Shown here: positions 28,765-37,318 of the stretch, piece by piece
How the letters are laid out: each line of letters opens with the position of its first letter
Numbering within the stretch: position 1 is the stretch's first letter
Assembly (NCBI GenBank): GCA_019638775.1
Contig: JAHBTD010000001.1
Coordinates: 558,001 to 622,000, forward strand
DNA: 64,000 nucleotides
From: Fimbriimonadaceae bacterium
GTDB taxonomy: Bacteria; Armatimonadota; Fimbriimonadia; Fimbriimonadales; Fimbriimonadaceae
Direction of reading: 5' to 3'
Translations under genes and position numbers: made by a program
The notes under the pieces: generated by a model
The model's input: only the letters and a program-made list of their open reading frames with translations
Database searches by the model: none
Told to the model about the DNA's origin: nothing

Positions 28765-29799
28765 CTACTTAAGCGACGCCCCATGCCCAGGTGCGTCCGA
28801 AGGCATCACAACCCCTTCAATCATCGATACACCCATAGCCGGATCGGGATTCAAGTTTGTATGCGAATCCAAGTCGATGTAGTCGAAAAGACTCCCAATC
28901 GCCGCCCCCGCCGCAATCGCAATGCTCGATTCGCTCATGCACCCGATCATCGTCTGCAATCCGTGCGCCCGAGCCGTCGCCACAATCCGCAACGCCTCAG
29001 TTATTCCCCCACACTTCATCAGCTTCAGGTTCACACCGTCCACCCGATCCGCCACCTTTGTAACGTCCGGGCTGAACCGACAAGATTCATCCACGAAAAT
29101 CGGCAACCTACGTACCTTAAACAACTCCGGTAGCTGATCCTCCGAACCCTCCGGCAAGGGCTGCTCCACATAGTCCACTCCCCGATCTGCCAGCCAACCC
29201 ACCATCATTTTCGCCGTCTCAAGCGTCCAGCCTCCATTCGCATCCACGCGTAACTTCACCCCGTAAGGCTTGCCCGCTTCCCGAGCCGCCTCAAAGTTCG
29301 CCTGATCGTGCTCAAACCCCTGGGGCGATCCCAACTTGATCTTCAAGCACTTGCCCCCTGTCAGCTCCAGTATCTTAGGTACACGCTCCCGGATAATCTC
29401 GGGCGTCTCAATTCCAATCGTCACCGAGGTCGGCGCGGTCGGCAAAGACAAGCCAAGCACCTGATAAAGTGGCTTCCCACACTTTTTAGCCAGGAGGTCC
29501 CACAACGCCACATCTAAAGCCGCCATCGCTGGAGGATCAATTTTCGCCTCACGCATCAAGGCGTAAATCTCATGAATCGACTCGTCTCCGCGTAAGCCCG
29601 CCGTGAATCTCTCAAGCTGCTCGCGACCGTTCGCTGCCGTCCACGCCGAAGCCGTCGCGGGGCTAAGCTCACCGATCCCTCTATGTCCGTCAGCTTCGGC
29701 AAAGACAAACAGGTTCTCAGAAACAGTCACCGTCCCACGACTGATCGTCAACGGAAAGAGCTTGGGCAATTGGAGCGATTGGAACCGAAAGGAGGGCAT
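28765..29799 (-). CDS. Dipeptide epimerase-like enolase superfamily enzyme
   Basis: The 344-residue protein has the enolase-superfamily capping domain followed by a barrel with the MLE/AEE catalytic set: K-x-K in CLKIKLG, metal ligands D in RVDANGGW, E in YVEQPL and D in FVDESC, and a second Lys in NLKLMKCGG. This Lys/Lys arrangement fits L-Ala-D/L-Glu-type dipeptide epimerases used in murein peptide recycling, although muconate-cycloisomerase-like members look alike. Confidence 0.85.
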   Translation of the reverse strand: MPSFRFQSLQLPKLFPLTISRGTVTVSENLFVFAEADGHRGIGELSPATASAWTAANGREQLERFTAGLRGDESIHEIYALMREAKIDPPAMAALDVALWDLLAKKCGKPLYQVLGLSLPTAPTSVTIGIETPEIIRERVPKILELTGGKCLKIKLGSPQGFEHDQANFEAAREAGKPYGVKLRVDANGGWTLETAKMMVGWLADRGVDYVEQPLPEGSEDQLPELFKVRRLPIFVDESCRFSPDVTKVADRVDGVNLKLMKCGGITEALRIVATARAHGLQTMIGCMSESSIAIAAGAAIGSLFDYIDLDSHTNLNPDPAMGVSMIEGVVMPSDAPGHGASLK

Positions 29800-29829
29800 T
29801 GCGACGATAGATTACCGCGAGCCAAAAGC

Positions 29830-30010
29830 CCAACACCTCCCGAATCTCCTTCGCGTTCCTTGCCCCCACCACGCTTCGCGTGAAATCCTCCAACACCCCC
29901 GAATCTCCTTTGTGTTCTTTGCCCCATTGCACACTTTGCGTGAAATCCCTCAACACCTGCCGAATCTCCCTTGCGTACTTTGCCCCACTGCGCGCTTTGC
30001 GTGAAATCAC
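29830..30010. repeat. Three tandem ~60-bp repeats ending CTTTGCGTGAAATC
   Basis: Three units start near 29830, 29890 and 29950. Each contains CAACACC-(C/T)-CCGAATCTCC, a GCGT-TACTTTGCCCC-like centre and CGCTTTGCGTGAAATC. A single relative sits at 26594-26630. They fill the gap upstream of the epimerase gene start and the secreted protein gene; no coding signal is seen. Confidence 0.85.
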
Positions 30011-30011
30011 C

Positions 30012-30046
30012 GCTCCCCGCTCCCCGCTCCTCGCTGCTCGCCCCCC
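30012..30046. repeat. Short 7-bp array (CGCTCCC)
   Basis: About four units of CGCTCCC/CGCTCCT directly follow the 60-bp repeats. Confidence 0.75.
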
Positions 30047-30157
30047 AACTGGGACAAACGGCACTTTCCACGTACGACGCCCCAGTAGATTCGTCAAAGA
30101 ACTATTGACGCCTCATATTGAAAGGGGCGCTAAGAGTTCAATGACAAGGAGAACAAA

Positions 30158-30988
30158 ATGAAAACGCTACGATTCATGTTAACTTTGATGACGGCGCTGA
30201 TCGCAGCTGGCGCAATGGCCCAGAGCGACAAATCTATCTGGGAGCTCAACAAGACTTACCGGGGCGACGGCGAAGAGACCGTCAACAACAAGAGGAACAG
30301 AGATTTCTCAAGCGTAAACGTAAACCTACGCAACGATGGAACCGCAACCGTCCGATTCATGGGCGACAAAAACACCGATTTCAACGGACGCTGGCGCGGA
30401 CCCACAAACAACATCGTGACCGTAGACGTTCACGAACGCGATTCCACAGGCTACTTCCGAGTCTTTCTTGAGGACCGTGAGATCCGTCGCGTCGAGGGCA
30501 CAGTCCGCCGCAAAGATGACGCCATCCGTATCGTCTTCAAGTGCGAAATCGTGCGCGGAGCGCAGCGCCCAGGATGGGATCGCGACGAGAAAGACCAGGG
30601 CCACGACCGTGATCGCGACCGGAGTGAGCGAGACTTTGATTCCCTTTTTGGAACCAAGTCGAACAAGGCCGTTCTCGATACGGGCGGACGAGGTTCGCTT
30701 CGAAGAGATCGCAACGACTGGCAAGTCAAGCGCGCCAAAGTCGAGATCAAGGACGATGGCAACATCATGATCCAGATCAAAGGCGACAAGAATGAGACGT
30801 TCCGTGGTAAATGGCGACGCGACAGCAACGGCCGCATCAGCTTCACAATCACCGACGCCTTTGGCGACAAAAAGGCCACAGGCTCAGGCTGGCTCACCTT
30901 CAAAGAGAAGGATGAAGTCGACCTCATCCGCGCAAACTTCCGCGCCAAAAAGGAAGATTATTCCCTCGGCTTCACCCGAGAGAAGTAA
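30158..30988 (+). CDS. Secreted protein with internally duplicated domain
   Basis: The 276-residue protein has a signal peptide (MKTLRFMLTLMTALIAAGAMAQ); AAGGAG seven bases ahead supports the start. The mature part contains two copies of a beta-rich unit of about 110 residues: copy one with NDGTATVRFMGDKNTDFNGRW, copy two with DDGNIMIQIKGDKNETFRGKW. A highly charged Asp/Arg/Lys linker (EKDQGHDRDRDRSERD) joins them. No family was recognised. The repeated GDKN-x-x-F-x-G-x-W motif suggests a lipocalin-like or calycin-like sheet, which is inference only. Confidence 0.75.
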   Translation: MKTLRFMLTLMTALIAAGAMAQSDKSIWELNKTYRGDGEETVNNKRNRDFSSVNVNLRNDGTATVRFMGDKNTDFNGRWRGPTNNIVTVDVHERDSTGYFRVFLEDREIRRVEGTVRRKDDAIRIVFKCEIVRGAQRPGWDRDEKDQGHDRDRDRSERDFDSLFGTKSNKAVLDTGGRGSLRRDRNDWQVKRAKVEIKDDGNIMIQIKGDKNETFRGKWRRDSNGRISFTITDAFGDKKATGSGWLTFKEKDEVDLIRANFRAKKEDYSLGFTREK

Positions 30989-30993
30989 GCTCC

Positions 30994-31106
30994 GATCCCC
31001 CTCCTCTTGCGACGAAGTCGGAGGAGGGACCCAAAAAGGGTCTCAGATTCCCCCTCCCTCGTCAACGCCGAAGGCTTGATGAGGGAGGGGTTAGGGGTGG
31101 GAGATC
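30994..31106. repeat. Two REP-like hairpins
   Basis: The first hairpin is CCCTCCTC-ttgcgacgaagtc-GGAGGAGGG, related to one at 44.3 kb. The second, 31053-31092, pairs CCTCCCTCGTCAA with TTGATGAGGGAGG around cgccgaaggc. Its 40 bases are identical to 60534-60573. It lies between converging genes and could terminate both. Confidence 0.85.
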
Positions 31107-31151
31107 CGGTCCCGCTAAAGCGGACCATAGGCAAGTCCAACAAGCTTGTAA

Positions 31152-32933
31152 TCACCCCTTCAAAGCCACCGCAAACTGCTGCTTAAACAACCCGGCGTAA
31201 ATCCCATCCAAAGCTAAAAGCTCCTCGTGCGTCCCCTGCTCCACAACAACACCCTTCTCCAAAACCAAAATCTGATCCGCTTTCACAATCGTCGAAAGCC
31301 GATGCGCGATTACAAACGACGTCCGCCCCTTCATCAGATTATCCAAGGCCTGCTGCAAAAGCGACTCGGTCTGTGAATCCAAAGAAGACGTCGCCTCATC
31401 CAAAATCAAAATCTTCGGGTTGGCAATCAGAGCCCGCGCAATCGCCAGACGCTGCTTCTCCCCGACCGACAGAGACACACCATCCTCACCAATCTTTGTC
31501 TCATAGCCATTCTCCATCGCCATGATCGTGTCGTGTATCCTGGCCGCCTTTGCGGCATCTTCTACCTCCAAGTCGGTCGCATTCAAACGACCATAGCGAA
31601 TATTCTCGCGGATTGTCGTGTTAAACAGAATGCTCTCTTGCGGCACAACCCCAACCTGCTCTCGATAGCTCAACAGCCGGACGGTCTTGATATCGGTCCC
31701 GTCAATCACGATCTGCCCATCAACCGGATCGTAATGCCGCAGCAGTAGTGAGGCCATCGTCGTCTTTCCACTGCCCGACTGCCCCACAAAAGCGATCATC
31801 TGCCCTGGCTTCGCATGGAGGTCGATCCCCTTCAAAACCGGGATGCCCTTCTCATACTCAAACCAAACGTTCTCAAACTTTACATCGCCCTTGATCTCCG
31901 CCATGCTCGGCGCATCCGAAACATCCTCAACGTTACTGCTGGTCTCAAGCGTACGGAAGATGCGGGACAGCGCCGACTGCGAGCGTGCAATAGGATCAAG
32001 AACCACCAAGAACCGCACGATAGGGCCATACACATAGTTGATCGCGTAGAGCATGAACATCACCAACGTGCCCGCTTCGATCTTGCCCTGGATACAAAGA
32101 TAACCCCCGTAAGCCAAGACCAAGCCCTGCCCAATCCCAGTCAGAGCATCGGCAATCGTCCAAAGCCCGCCACCCAGCGCGCCCTGCTTCACGTTCAAGC
32201 CCATCAGGTCGCGCGTCGTCCCCAAAAAGCTCTTGGCTTCCCGCGTCTCCTGCCCAAACGACTTCACCACCTGCACGCCCGCCAGCTTCTCCTGCATCTC
32301 CCCGAACATCACATCGCGCTTGTGCCGGATATCCTCGCTCGTATCCTCAATCGGCCTCAAGAACCGCCTAAAATTCAAGATATAGAGCGGGGCGATGCTA
32401 AAGCTAAGCAGCGCCATGATCGGGTTGATGTAGAACAAAACGCCGGTCACAATCACCAACTGACAAAAGTCGCTGATCATCGTGTTCACGTGCCCAGTGA
32501 TCAACTGGTTGACCGTGCTCGCATCGTTGATGATGTTGCTGACCAGCTTTCCCGTCTGGTTCTTCTCGAAGTAGCTCAGGCTCAGCGTCTGCATGTGCGC
32601 ATAAAGTCGCTCCCGCATCGCGAGCAACACTCTCTGCCCCAACAAACTCGTCAAAATTCCCGCGACGTAGCCAAGAAGGCCCGAAATCATTGCGAAGCCA
32701 ACGACGTAGGAAAGATAGAGCCACGCATTGATCGGCTCACCTCGCTGTAATCGGTTGACGATATCGCCCAAGATAAGGGGAGGAACAAAACCGAACGCGG
32801 ACTGAGCGATCGCCAATAGGGCACAGGAAACCTGCAATCCCCAAAAGGGACGCAACTCACGAGCCAGCTTGCGAACCAGAGGCCAACCCCAATTCGCTTT
32901 GCGTCGTGCGTCCTGATCGGCTACGACAGCCAT
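31152..32933 (-). CDS. ABC transporter, fused permease and ATPase (exporter type)
   Basis: The 593-residue half-transporter has six transmembrane helices (about residues 20-320). The ATPase follows: GQSGSGKTT (Walker A), the Q-loop VGVVPQESILF, signature LSVGEKQRLAIARAL, KILILDEATSSLD (Walker B) and AHRLST (H-loop). It resembles MsbA/LmrA-type lipid or multidrug exporters and would work as a homodimer. It diverges from phoU across an 88-base gap. The substrate is not predictable. Confidence 0.92.
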   Translation of the reverse strand: MAVVADQDARRKANWGWPLVRKLARELRPFWGLQVSCALLAIAQSAFGFVPPLILGDIVNRLQRGEPINAWLYLSYVVGFAMISGLLGYVAGILTSLLGQRVLLAMRERLYAHMQTLSLSYFEKNQTGKLVSNIINDASTVNQLITGHVNTMISDFCQLVIVTGVLFYINPIMALLSFSIAPLYILNFRRFLRPIEDTSEDIRHKRDVMFGEMQEKLAGVQVVKSFGQETREAKSFLGTTRDLMGLNVKQGALGGGLWTIADALTGIGQGLVLAYGGYLCIQGKIEAGTLVMFMLYAINYVYGPIVRFLVVLDPIARSQSALSRIFRTLETSSNVEDVSDAPSMAEIKGDVKFENVWFEYEKGIPVLKGIDLHAKPGQMIAFVGQSGSGKTTMASLLLRHYDPVDGQIVIDGTDIKTVRLLSYREQVGVVPQESILFNTTIRENIRYGRLNATDLEVEDAAKAARIHDTIMAMENGYETKIGEDGVSLSVGEKQRLAIARALIANPKILILDEATSSLDSQTESLLQQALDNLMKGRTSFVIAHRLSTIVKADQILVLEKGVVVEQGTHEELLALDGIYAGLFKQQFAVALKG

Positions 32934-32957
32934 GAATACTTTGATTCTGGACCTATC

Positions 32958-32986
32958 CTTAACGTTCTGGAAACCGTCTTAACGTT
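32958..32986. promoter_or_regulatory. Direct repeat CTTAACGTT in the divergent exporter/phoU gap
   Basis: CTTAACGTT occurs twice, at 32958-32966 and 32978-32986, spaced exactly 20 bp (about two helical turns). The second copy extends to the palindrome TTAACGTTAA. This resembles TTAACA-type PhoP boxes only loosely. An operator controlling phoU or both divergent genes is plausible. Confidence 0.4.
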
Positions 32987-33021
32987 AATATTCAGGAATT
33001 GAGTCAAGGGACCCGAAATCT

Positions 33022-33660
33022 ATGCACTATCGAGAAGAATACGATTCCAAGCTAAACGAGATCAAGACTTCAGTCCTCCAGATGGGCTCCATCGCTGGTG
33101 AGATGGTAAAGCTTGCCAGTGAAATCGCGATCACCGGCAACGCCGATCTTGTGGCAAAAGTCCAAGAGATGGACGATAAGATCGATCAAATGGAGACCGA
33201 CATCGTGACCGAATCGATGGTCACCATCATGCGCGAATCTCCTGTAGCAAGCGACCTGCGAACGCTGACGTCGACCATTGGAGTCGTTAGCGAGATTGAA
33301 AAAATCGGCGACCACGCCGTAAAACTTGCCAAGCGCTCAAACAAACTCTCAGGGAACCTCCCAGCCGAATTCCGAAAGCTCCTGATCGAAATGAGCGAAG
33401 ACGCTCGCCAAATGTTCGGATCGGCCCTGCACCTCTACGACGCTTGGGACGCCGACCTCGCCGAAAGCATCATCGCCTCCGACAAAGAAGTGGACGATAA
33501 ATACGGCGAATCAAAACGACAGATCATCGGCATGATCCAAAGCGTGCCCGATTCAACAGCCCACCTCCTGCGAGTCCTGCGCGTATTCCAAGCCATCGAA
33601 CACGTCGCCGACAACGCGGTCGAAATCGCCAAACGCATGCGCATGCACTACTCACACTAG
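33022..33660 (+). CDS. phoU: Phosphate signalling protein PhoU
   Basis: The 212-residue protein is two three-helix bundles with the duplicated PhoU metal-site pattern: MDDKIDQMETDIV...EIEKIGDHAVKLAKR in repeat one and SDKEVDDKYGES...AIEHVADNAVEIAKR in repeat two. PhoU links the Pst transporter to the PhoR sensor. No pst or phoBR genes are nearby, so the gene is isolated here. The DUF47 relative at 8.1 kb serves the PiT transporter. Confidence 0.93.
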   Translation: MHYREEYDSKLNEIKTSVLQMGSIAGEMVKLASEIAITGNADLVAKVQEMDDKIDQMETDIVTESMVTIMRESPVASDLRTLTSTIGVVSEIEKIGDHAVKLAKRSNKLSGNLPAEFRKLLIEMSEDARQMFGSALHLYDAWDADLAESIIASDKEVDDKYGESKRQIIGMIQSVPDSTAHLLRVLRVFQAIEHVADNAVEIAKRMRMHYSH

Positions 33661-33796
33661 AACTTTCTACAGATACGGACAGTAGTTACAGACTTGCCAA
33701 AGTCGCCCACCGCTGCACAAGTCCACAACCCAAGTCAAAATCGCACCTCTCTCCCCTGATGGGAACGGGTGACGATAACCGCTTCTCTCGGCCTTA

Positions 33797-33982
33797 GCCT
33801 CCACCTGGCAATTACCGTGATAGCTAGAGGGTCGCTGTCTTCAGTGACCAATATTCATGCCTCCACCTCGCAATTGCGGTGATAGCTGGAGGGTCACTGT
33901 CCTCAGTGACCAATAATCATGCCTCCACTTCGCAATTGCGGGAATAGCTGGAGGGTCACTGTCCTCAGTGACCAATACTCAT
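33797..33982. repeat. Three tandem 62-bp double-hairpin repeats
   Basis: Units lie at 33797-33858, 33859-33920 and 33921-33982, each exactly 62 bp with a few substitutions. Each unit holds a CCTCCA...TGGAGG stem enclosing CGCAATTGCG, then a perfect hairpin GGTCACTG-tcct-CAGTGACC. The array follows phoU by about 135 bases. It is not a CRISPR because the units abut without spacers. Confidence 0.9.
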
Positions 33983-34527
33983 GCCTCCACCCTCCCAAAG
34001 GGTGGAGGCTACACCTCAAAACCCCGCCCGAACTCGGCAAAATCCCCTCTCCCTTGATGGGAGAGGGTGACGAACACTTCGGCCTTCTGGCGCACCTCTC
34101 CGAGCAACTCCCACGGTGATGCAATCAAACTCCCCTCGCCCTGCGACGCAGGAGCGAGGGAGAGGGGGCAGGGGGTGAGGGTCAGCCCCGACGTAGTCGG
34201 GGGAAGCATCAGGACGAACTGTCGGATTCACGCCTCCACCCTCCCAAAGGGTGGAGGCTACACCTCAAAACCCGGCCCGAACTCGGGAAAATCCCCTCTC
34301 CCTTGATAGGAGAGGGGCAAGGGGAGAGGGTGACGAACACTTCGGCCTTCTGGCACACCTCTCCGTGCATCTCCCACGGTGATGGAATCAAACTCCCCTC
34401 GCCCTGCGACGTAGGAGCGAGGGAGAGGGGCAGGGGGTGAGGGTCAGGCCCGACGTAGTCGGGGGAAGCATCGGGACGAACTGTCGGATTCACGCGTCCA
34501 CCCTCCCAAAGGGTAGAGGCTGCACAC
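33983..34527. repeat. Two tandem ~250-bp composite repeats plus a partial third
   Basis: Copy 1 is 33983-34231 (249 bp), copy 2 is 34232-34493 (262 bp) and a partial third begins at 34494. Each starts with the hairpin CCTCCACCCT-cccaa-AGGGTGGAGG-like stem. Each then contains CTCTCCC-ttgat-GGGAGAG, a GCGAGGGAGAGGGG-type element and CCCGACGTAGTCGGG. The first bases (GCCTCCACC) match the start of the 62-bp units, so the two arrays share an ancestor. With the upstream array, this fills the 886-base gene-free stretch 33661-34546. Confidence 0.9.
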
Positions 34528-34546
34528 AAACTCAAACTGCTGCCAG

Positions 34547-34888
34547 CTAACCAGGGCCACTCACAACCTGAAACCAATACCCATCCGGGTCCTGAAACGT
34601 AGTGCATTCATCGCCATCACCAGTCGATAGCTCAACACCATTCGCCCCCAATCGCTCCAAATAGCCACTAAGGTCATCCGCATAAAGCACAATCGCCGAC
34701 CCCATCCGATAGGCATCTCCCGATACCGGCGTCCCGGGCCTTAGCAAAATCTCCATCTCCCCGGCCTTGACCCACTCCAATCCGCCCGGCTGAGACACAA
34801 CGGGCTCAAAGCCAAGCACATCCACATAGAACCGCAACGACGCCCATGTGTCCTTTACAAACCTCTCTAAATGGCCAATTCGCACCAT
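34547..34888 (-). CDS. VOC superfamily (glyoxalase-like) protein
   Basis: The 113-residue single-unit protein of the glyoxalase/bleomycin-resistance/dioxygenase superfamily reads VRIGHLERFVKDTWASLRFYVDVLGFEPV...ECTTFQDPDGYWFQVV, with the metal-site His and the C-terminal DPDG-W block. ATG 34888 is the simplest start; GTG 34912 would add eight residues and cannot be excluded. A metal-dependent enzyme or a binding protein is possible. Confidence 0.75.
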   Translation of the reverse strand: MVRIGHLERFVKDTWASLRFYVDVLGFEPVVSQPGGLEWVKAGEMEILLRPGTPVSGDAYRMGSAIVLYADDLSGYLERLGANGVELSTGDGDECTTFQDPDGYWFQVVSGPG

Positions 34889-35076
34889 AACTGCCCCACG
34901 TATCATCTCCACTCTACGCCAACATCAAGCACCAGAATCCCCCTCATCGTTGAATCTGCACGCATCGCCGGCGAGCCCATTTTCAAGAATCTCACGCATT
35001 CATGGGCTCTTGTGCTGAAATGCCAACGTGCCGCGATGCCGAAACCCGCTCTCGTCAGGTACATTTGTTCGGACCC

Positions 35077-36375
35077 ATGACCGAATGGCTGCTGCAGCAA
35101 AACGATATCGTTAAGGCACTAATACGGGCCGCCCTGATCGTCGTTCCAATCCTAACACTTGTTCCAGGATTGATCTGGTGGGAACGTCGACTCCTTAGCT
35201 GGATGCAGGACCGGATCGGTCCAAACCGCGTCGCAACCTTTACCTTTTCGCAGAAATTCCCCATCGCTGGTCTACGCGGCAAGAAGCTCCGCATTTTTGG
35301 ACTCCTGCAACCCATCGCCGACGGCGTCAAGCTCTTCTTTAAAGAGGACATCACCCCCGCGTCGATCGACAAGATGATCTATTTCATCGCTCCGGCCCTG
35401 GCGCTGTTCCCGGCCTTTGCCATCGGCGCGACCATGCCGTGGGGGCCAAATTTAGCCTGGACTCCGGTCGCCGACGTCAACATCGGCATCCTTTACATGC
35501 TCGCCATCAGTTCACTCGGCGTGTATGGTGTCGTCCTCGCCGGATATGCCTCAAACAACAAGTATTCGCTTCTCGGCGGATTGCGCGCCTCAGCCCAGCT
35601 CATCAGCTATGAACTCGCGATGGGCATGTCGCTCGCCGCAATAGTGGTCGTAACTGGCTCGCTCAAGATGACCGAAATGGTGACCGCCCAGCAAGGCCCA
35701 TGGCTCGGCCTTGTCGCGTGGTTTCAAAACTGGAACTTGTTCACACCCACCGGATTTATCGCCGGAATCATCTTCCTCATCTGCATGGTCGCCGAGACAA
35801 ACCGCGCACCGTTCGATCTTCCCGAAGCAGAAAACGAACTCATCGCGGGCTATCACACCGAATACAGCTCGATGAAGTTCGCCGTCTTCTTCATGGGCGA
35901 ATACGCCACGATGATGATCTTCTCCGGCATCTTCGCGGTCGTTTTCCTTGGCGGATACAATCTGCCTATCAACGTAGCAGCCGTGACTGAATTTGCAACG
36001 GTAGCAGCGCCACTGATCTTCATGGTTAAGGTCGCTGCCGTCTTCTCCATCTTCATCTGGCTGCGCGCAACGCTCCCACGCCTGCGCTACGACCAGCTCA
36101 TGAATCTCGGATGGAAGTCGCTCCTGCCGCTTGCCGTTGCAAACTTTATCATCGCTGCGGTTTACGTTCTCGTTTCCGAGGTTTACAGCCCGGCAGCAGG
36201 CGCGTTCTCGTGGATTGCATCGTTCGTTCTGCTCTACATTCTCTGGTCAGCGCTCAAAGCCGCCGGATCAAAGTCGCTGAACAAGCAGCTTGGAAAACGC
36301 ACCGTCACGCTCGTCAATCCGTCTGCGGGGGGAGTGCCGGAGATCGCAGAACCTGCCGTCTCTCCGGGGACCTAA
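35077..36375 (+). CDS. nuoH: NADH-quinone oxidoreductase subunit H
   Basis: The product is about 432 residues, longer than the usual 320-350 because of the C-terminal tail. It has the conserved WWERRLLSWMQDRIGPNRV loop, LQPIADGVKLFFKEDI and the quinone-cavity segment AETNRAPFDLPEAENELIAGYHTEYS. The ATG at 35077 gives a standard NuoH N terminus; an earlier in-frame codon at 35002 adds a non-homologous stretch. It joins the hydrophilic and membrane arms of complex I. The genes for subunits A-G and I are not adjacent. Confidence 0.94.
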   Translation: MTEWLLQQNDIVKALIRAALIVVPILTLVPGLIWWERRLLSWMQDRIGPNRVATFTFSQKFPIAGLRGKKLRIFGLLQPIADGVKLFFKEDITPASIDKMIYFIAPALALFPAFAIGATMPWGPNLAWTPVADVNIGILYMLAISSLGVYGVVLAGYASNNKYSLLGGLRASAQLISYELAMGMSLAAIVVVTGSLKMTEMVTAQQGPWLGLVAWFQNWNLFTPTGFIAGIIFLICMVAETNRAPFDLPEAENELIAGYHTEYSSMKFAVFFMGEYATMMIFSGIFAVVFLGGYNLPINVAAVTEFATVAAPLIFMVKVAAVFSIFIWLRATLPRLRYDQLMNLGWKSLLPLAVANFIIAAVYVLVSEVYSPAAGAFSWIASFVLLYILWSALKAAGSKSLNKQLGKRTVTLVNPSAGGVPEIAEPAVSPGT

Positions 36376-36389
36376 TATTTTTGGAAGGG

Positions 36390-36445
36390 AAGGAAAGTGA
36401 GGCAAGCCTGGCCTCGCTTTCGTCATGAAGGCGTCGCCTTCAAAG
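36390..36445. repeat. Hairpins between nuoH and nuoJ
   Basis: AAAGTGAGG-caagcctgg-CCTCGCTTT forms a stem with one G-U pair around 36399-36421, and TGAAGGCG-t-CGCCTTCA is a perfect palindrome at 36425-36441. They occupy the 92-base gap where nuoI stands in many operons. They could attenuate or process the transcript; this is inference. Confidence 0.55.
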
Positions 36446-36467
36446 GCAAAGGGTAAGGGAAAACTAG

Positions 36468-36971
36468 GTGGATACCTCGTTATTGATCTTTGGAGCCTTG
36501 GCTGGAGTCGCAGCGCTCTCGGCTGTCGGCGTCGTTGCGTTCGGCAGTCCCGTGCGCTCGGCGTTGTGCTTGGTCGTGAACTTCTTCACGCTCGCGTTCC
36601 TGTACTTCAAGCTGAATGCGGAGTTGCTCGGCATCGTCCAGATTCTCGTCTACACCGGCGCGATCATGGTGCTGTTCCTCTTCGTCGTCATGTTGTTGCA
36701 TCTGGGAGGGCCAGCGGCGTTGATGGAGTCCCGTGATATAAAACGTGTCTTTGGCGCGACTCTGGGCGTAGCCCTATTTGCGGTTCTCGTAAGCCAAGTC
36801 ATCCTTCCCTTGCGCTTAGTCACAACCGGCTCTGCTCCCGAAGGTTTCGGCGCTCCACCAGCGATGGGAAGAGCGCTGTTTACGGAGTACGCTTGGCCTT
36901 TTGAAGTCGCCAGCATCCTGCTCCTGATAGGCGTCGTCGGCTCGATCCTGCTGGCAAAGAGGAAAATCTAA
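36468..36971 (+). CDS. nuoJ: NADH-quinone oxidoreductase subunit J
   Basis: The 167-residue, five-helix membrane protein starts with GTG. The pi-bulge helix segment [19 protein letters not shown] is highly characteristic, preceded by [14 protein letters not shown] lies about nine bases before the GTG. Its stop overlaps the nuoK start (TAATG). It sits in the membrane arm next to NuoK. Confidence 0.93.
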   Translation: MDTSLLIFGALAGVAALSAVGVVAFGSPVRSALCLVVNFFTLAFLYFKLNAELLGIVQILVYTGAIMVLFLFVVMLLHLGGPAALMESRDIKRVFGATLGVALFAVLVSQVILPLRLVTTGSAPEGFGAPPAMGRALFTEYAWPFEVASILLLIGVVGSILLAKRKI

Positions 36972-37315
36972 TGCCCGAGATGAATCAGCTTTTCCCCTAT
37001 CTCGTCCTCGGAGCATTCATGTTTTGTACCGGGGTCGTCGGCGTTATCATCCGCCGAAACCCGATTGTGATCTTCATGTGCATTGAGCTCATGCTCAACG
37101 CCGTGAACCTCACCTTCCTCGCTTTCGCCCGATACCATCCTGCAGCGACGACCGAAGAAGCGTCGCTTCGAACCGCGATGGACGGGCAGATGATGGTGAT
37201 CTTCGTCATGGCTGTCGCCGCTGCCGAAGTTGCTGTCGGCCTGGGAATTATCATGGCTATTTTCCGTCTGCGTAACGAAGTGGACATCGACGATATGAAC
37301 TTGTTGAGAGGCTAA
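36971..37315 (+). CDS. nuoK: NADH-quinone oxidoreductase subunit K
   Basis: The 114-residue, three-helix protein carries the proton-channel glutamates in [16 protein letters not shown] and [12 protein letters not shown]. It is slightly longer than the usual ~100 residues, with an 18-residue loop ([18 protein letters not shown]) between helices 2 and 3. It overlaps nuoJ by one base and is followed by nuoL after three bases. Confidence 0.95.
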   Translation: MPEMNQLFPYLVLGAFMFCTGVVGVIIRRNPIVIFMCIELMLNAVNLTFLAFARYHPAATTEEASLRTAMDGQMMVIFVMAVAAAEVAVGLGIIMAIFRLRNEVDIDDMNLLRG

Positions 37316-37318
37316 AGC

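Noticed and set aside
33797-33982. Possible CRISPR array (three 62-bp units)
   Set aside because: Units abut directly with no variable spacers, differ internally and have no cas genes nearby; they are tandem hairpin repeats.
36376-36467. Degraded nuoI between nuoH and nuoJ
   Set aside because: The gap is 92 bases with no trace of the CxxCxxCxxxCP ferredoxin motifs.
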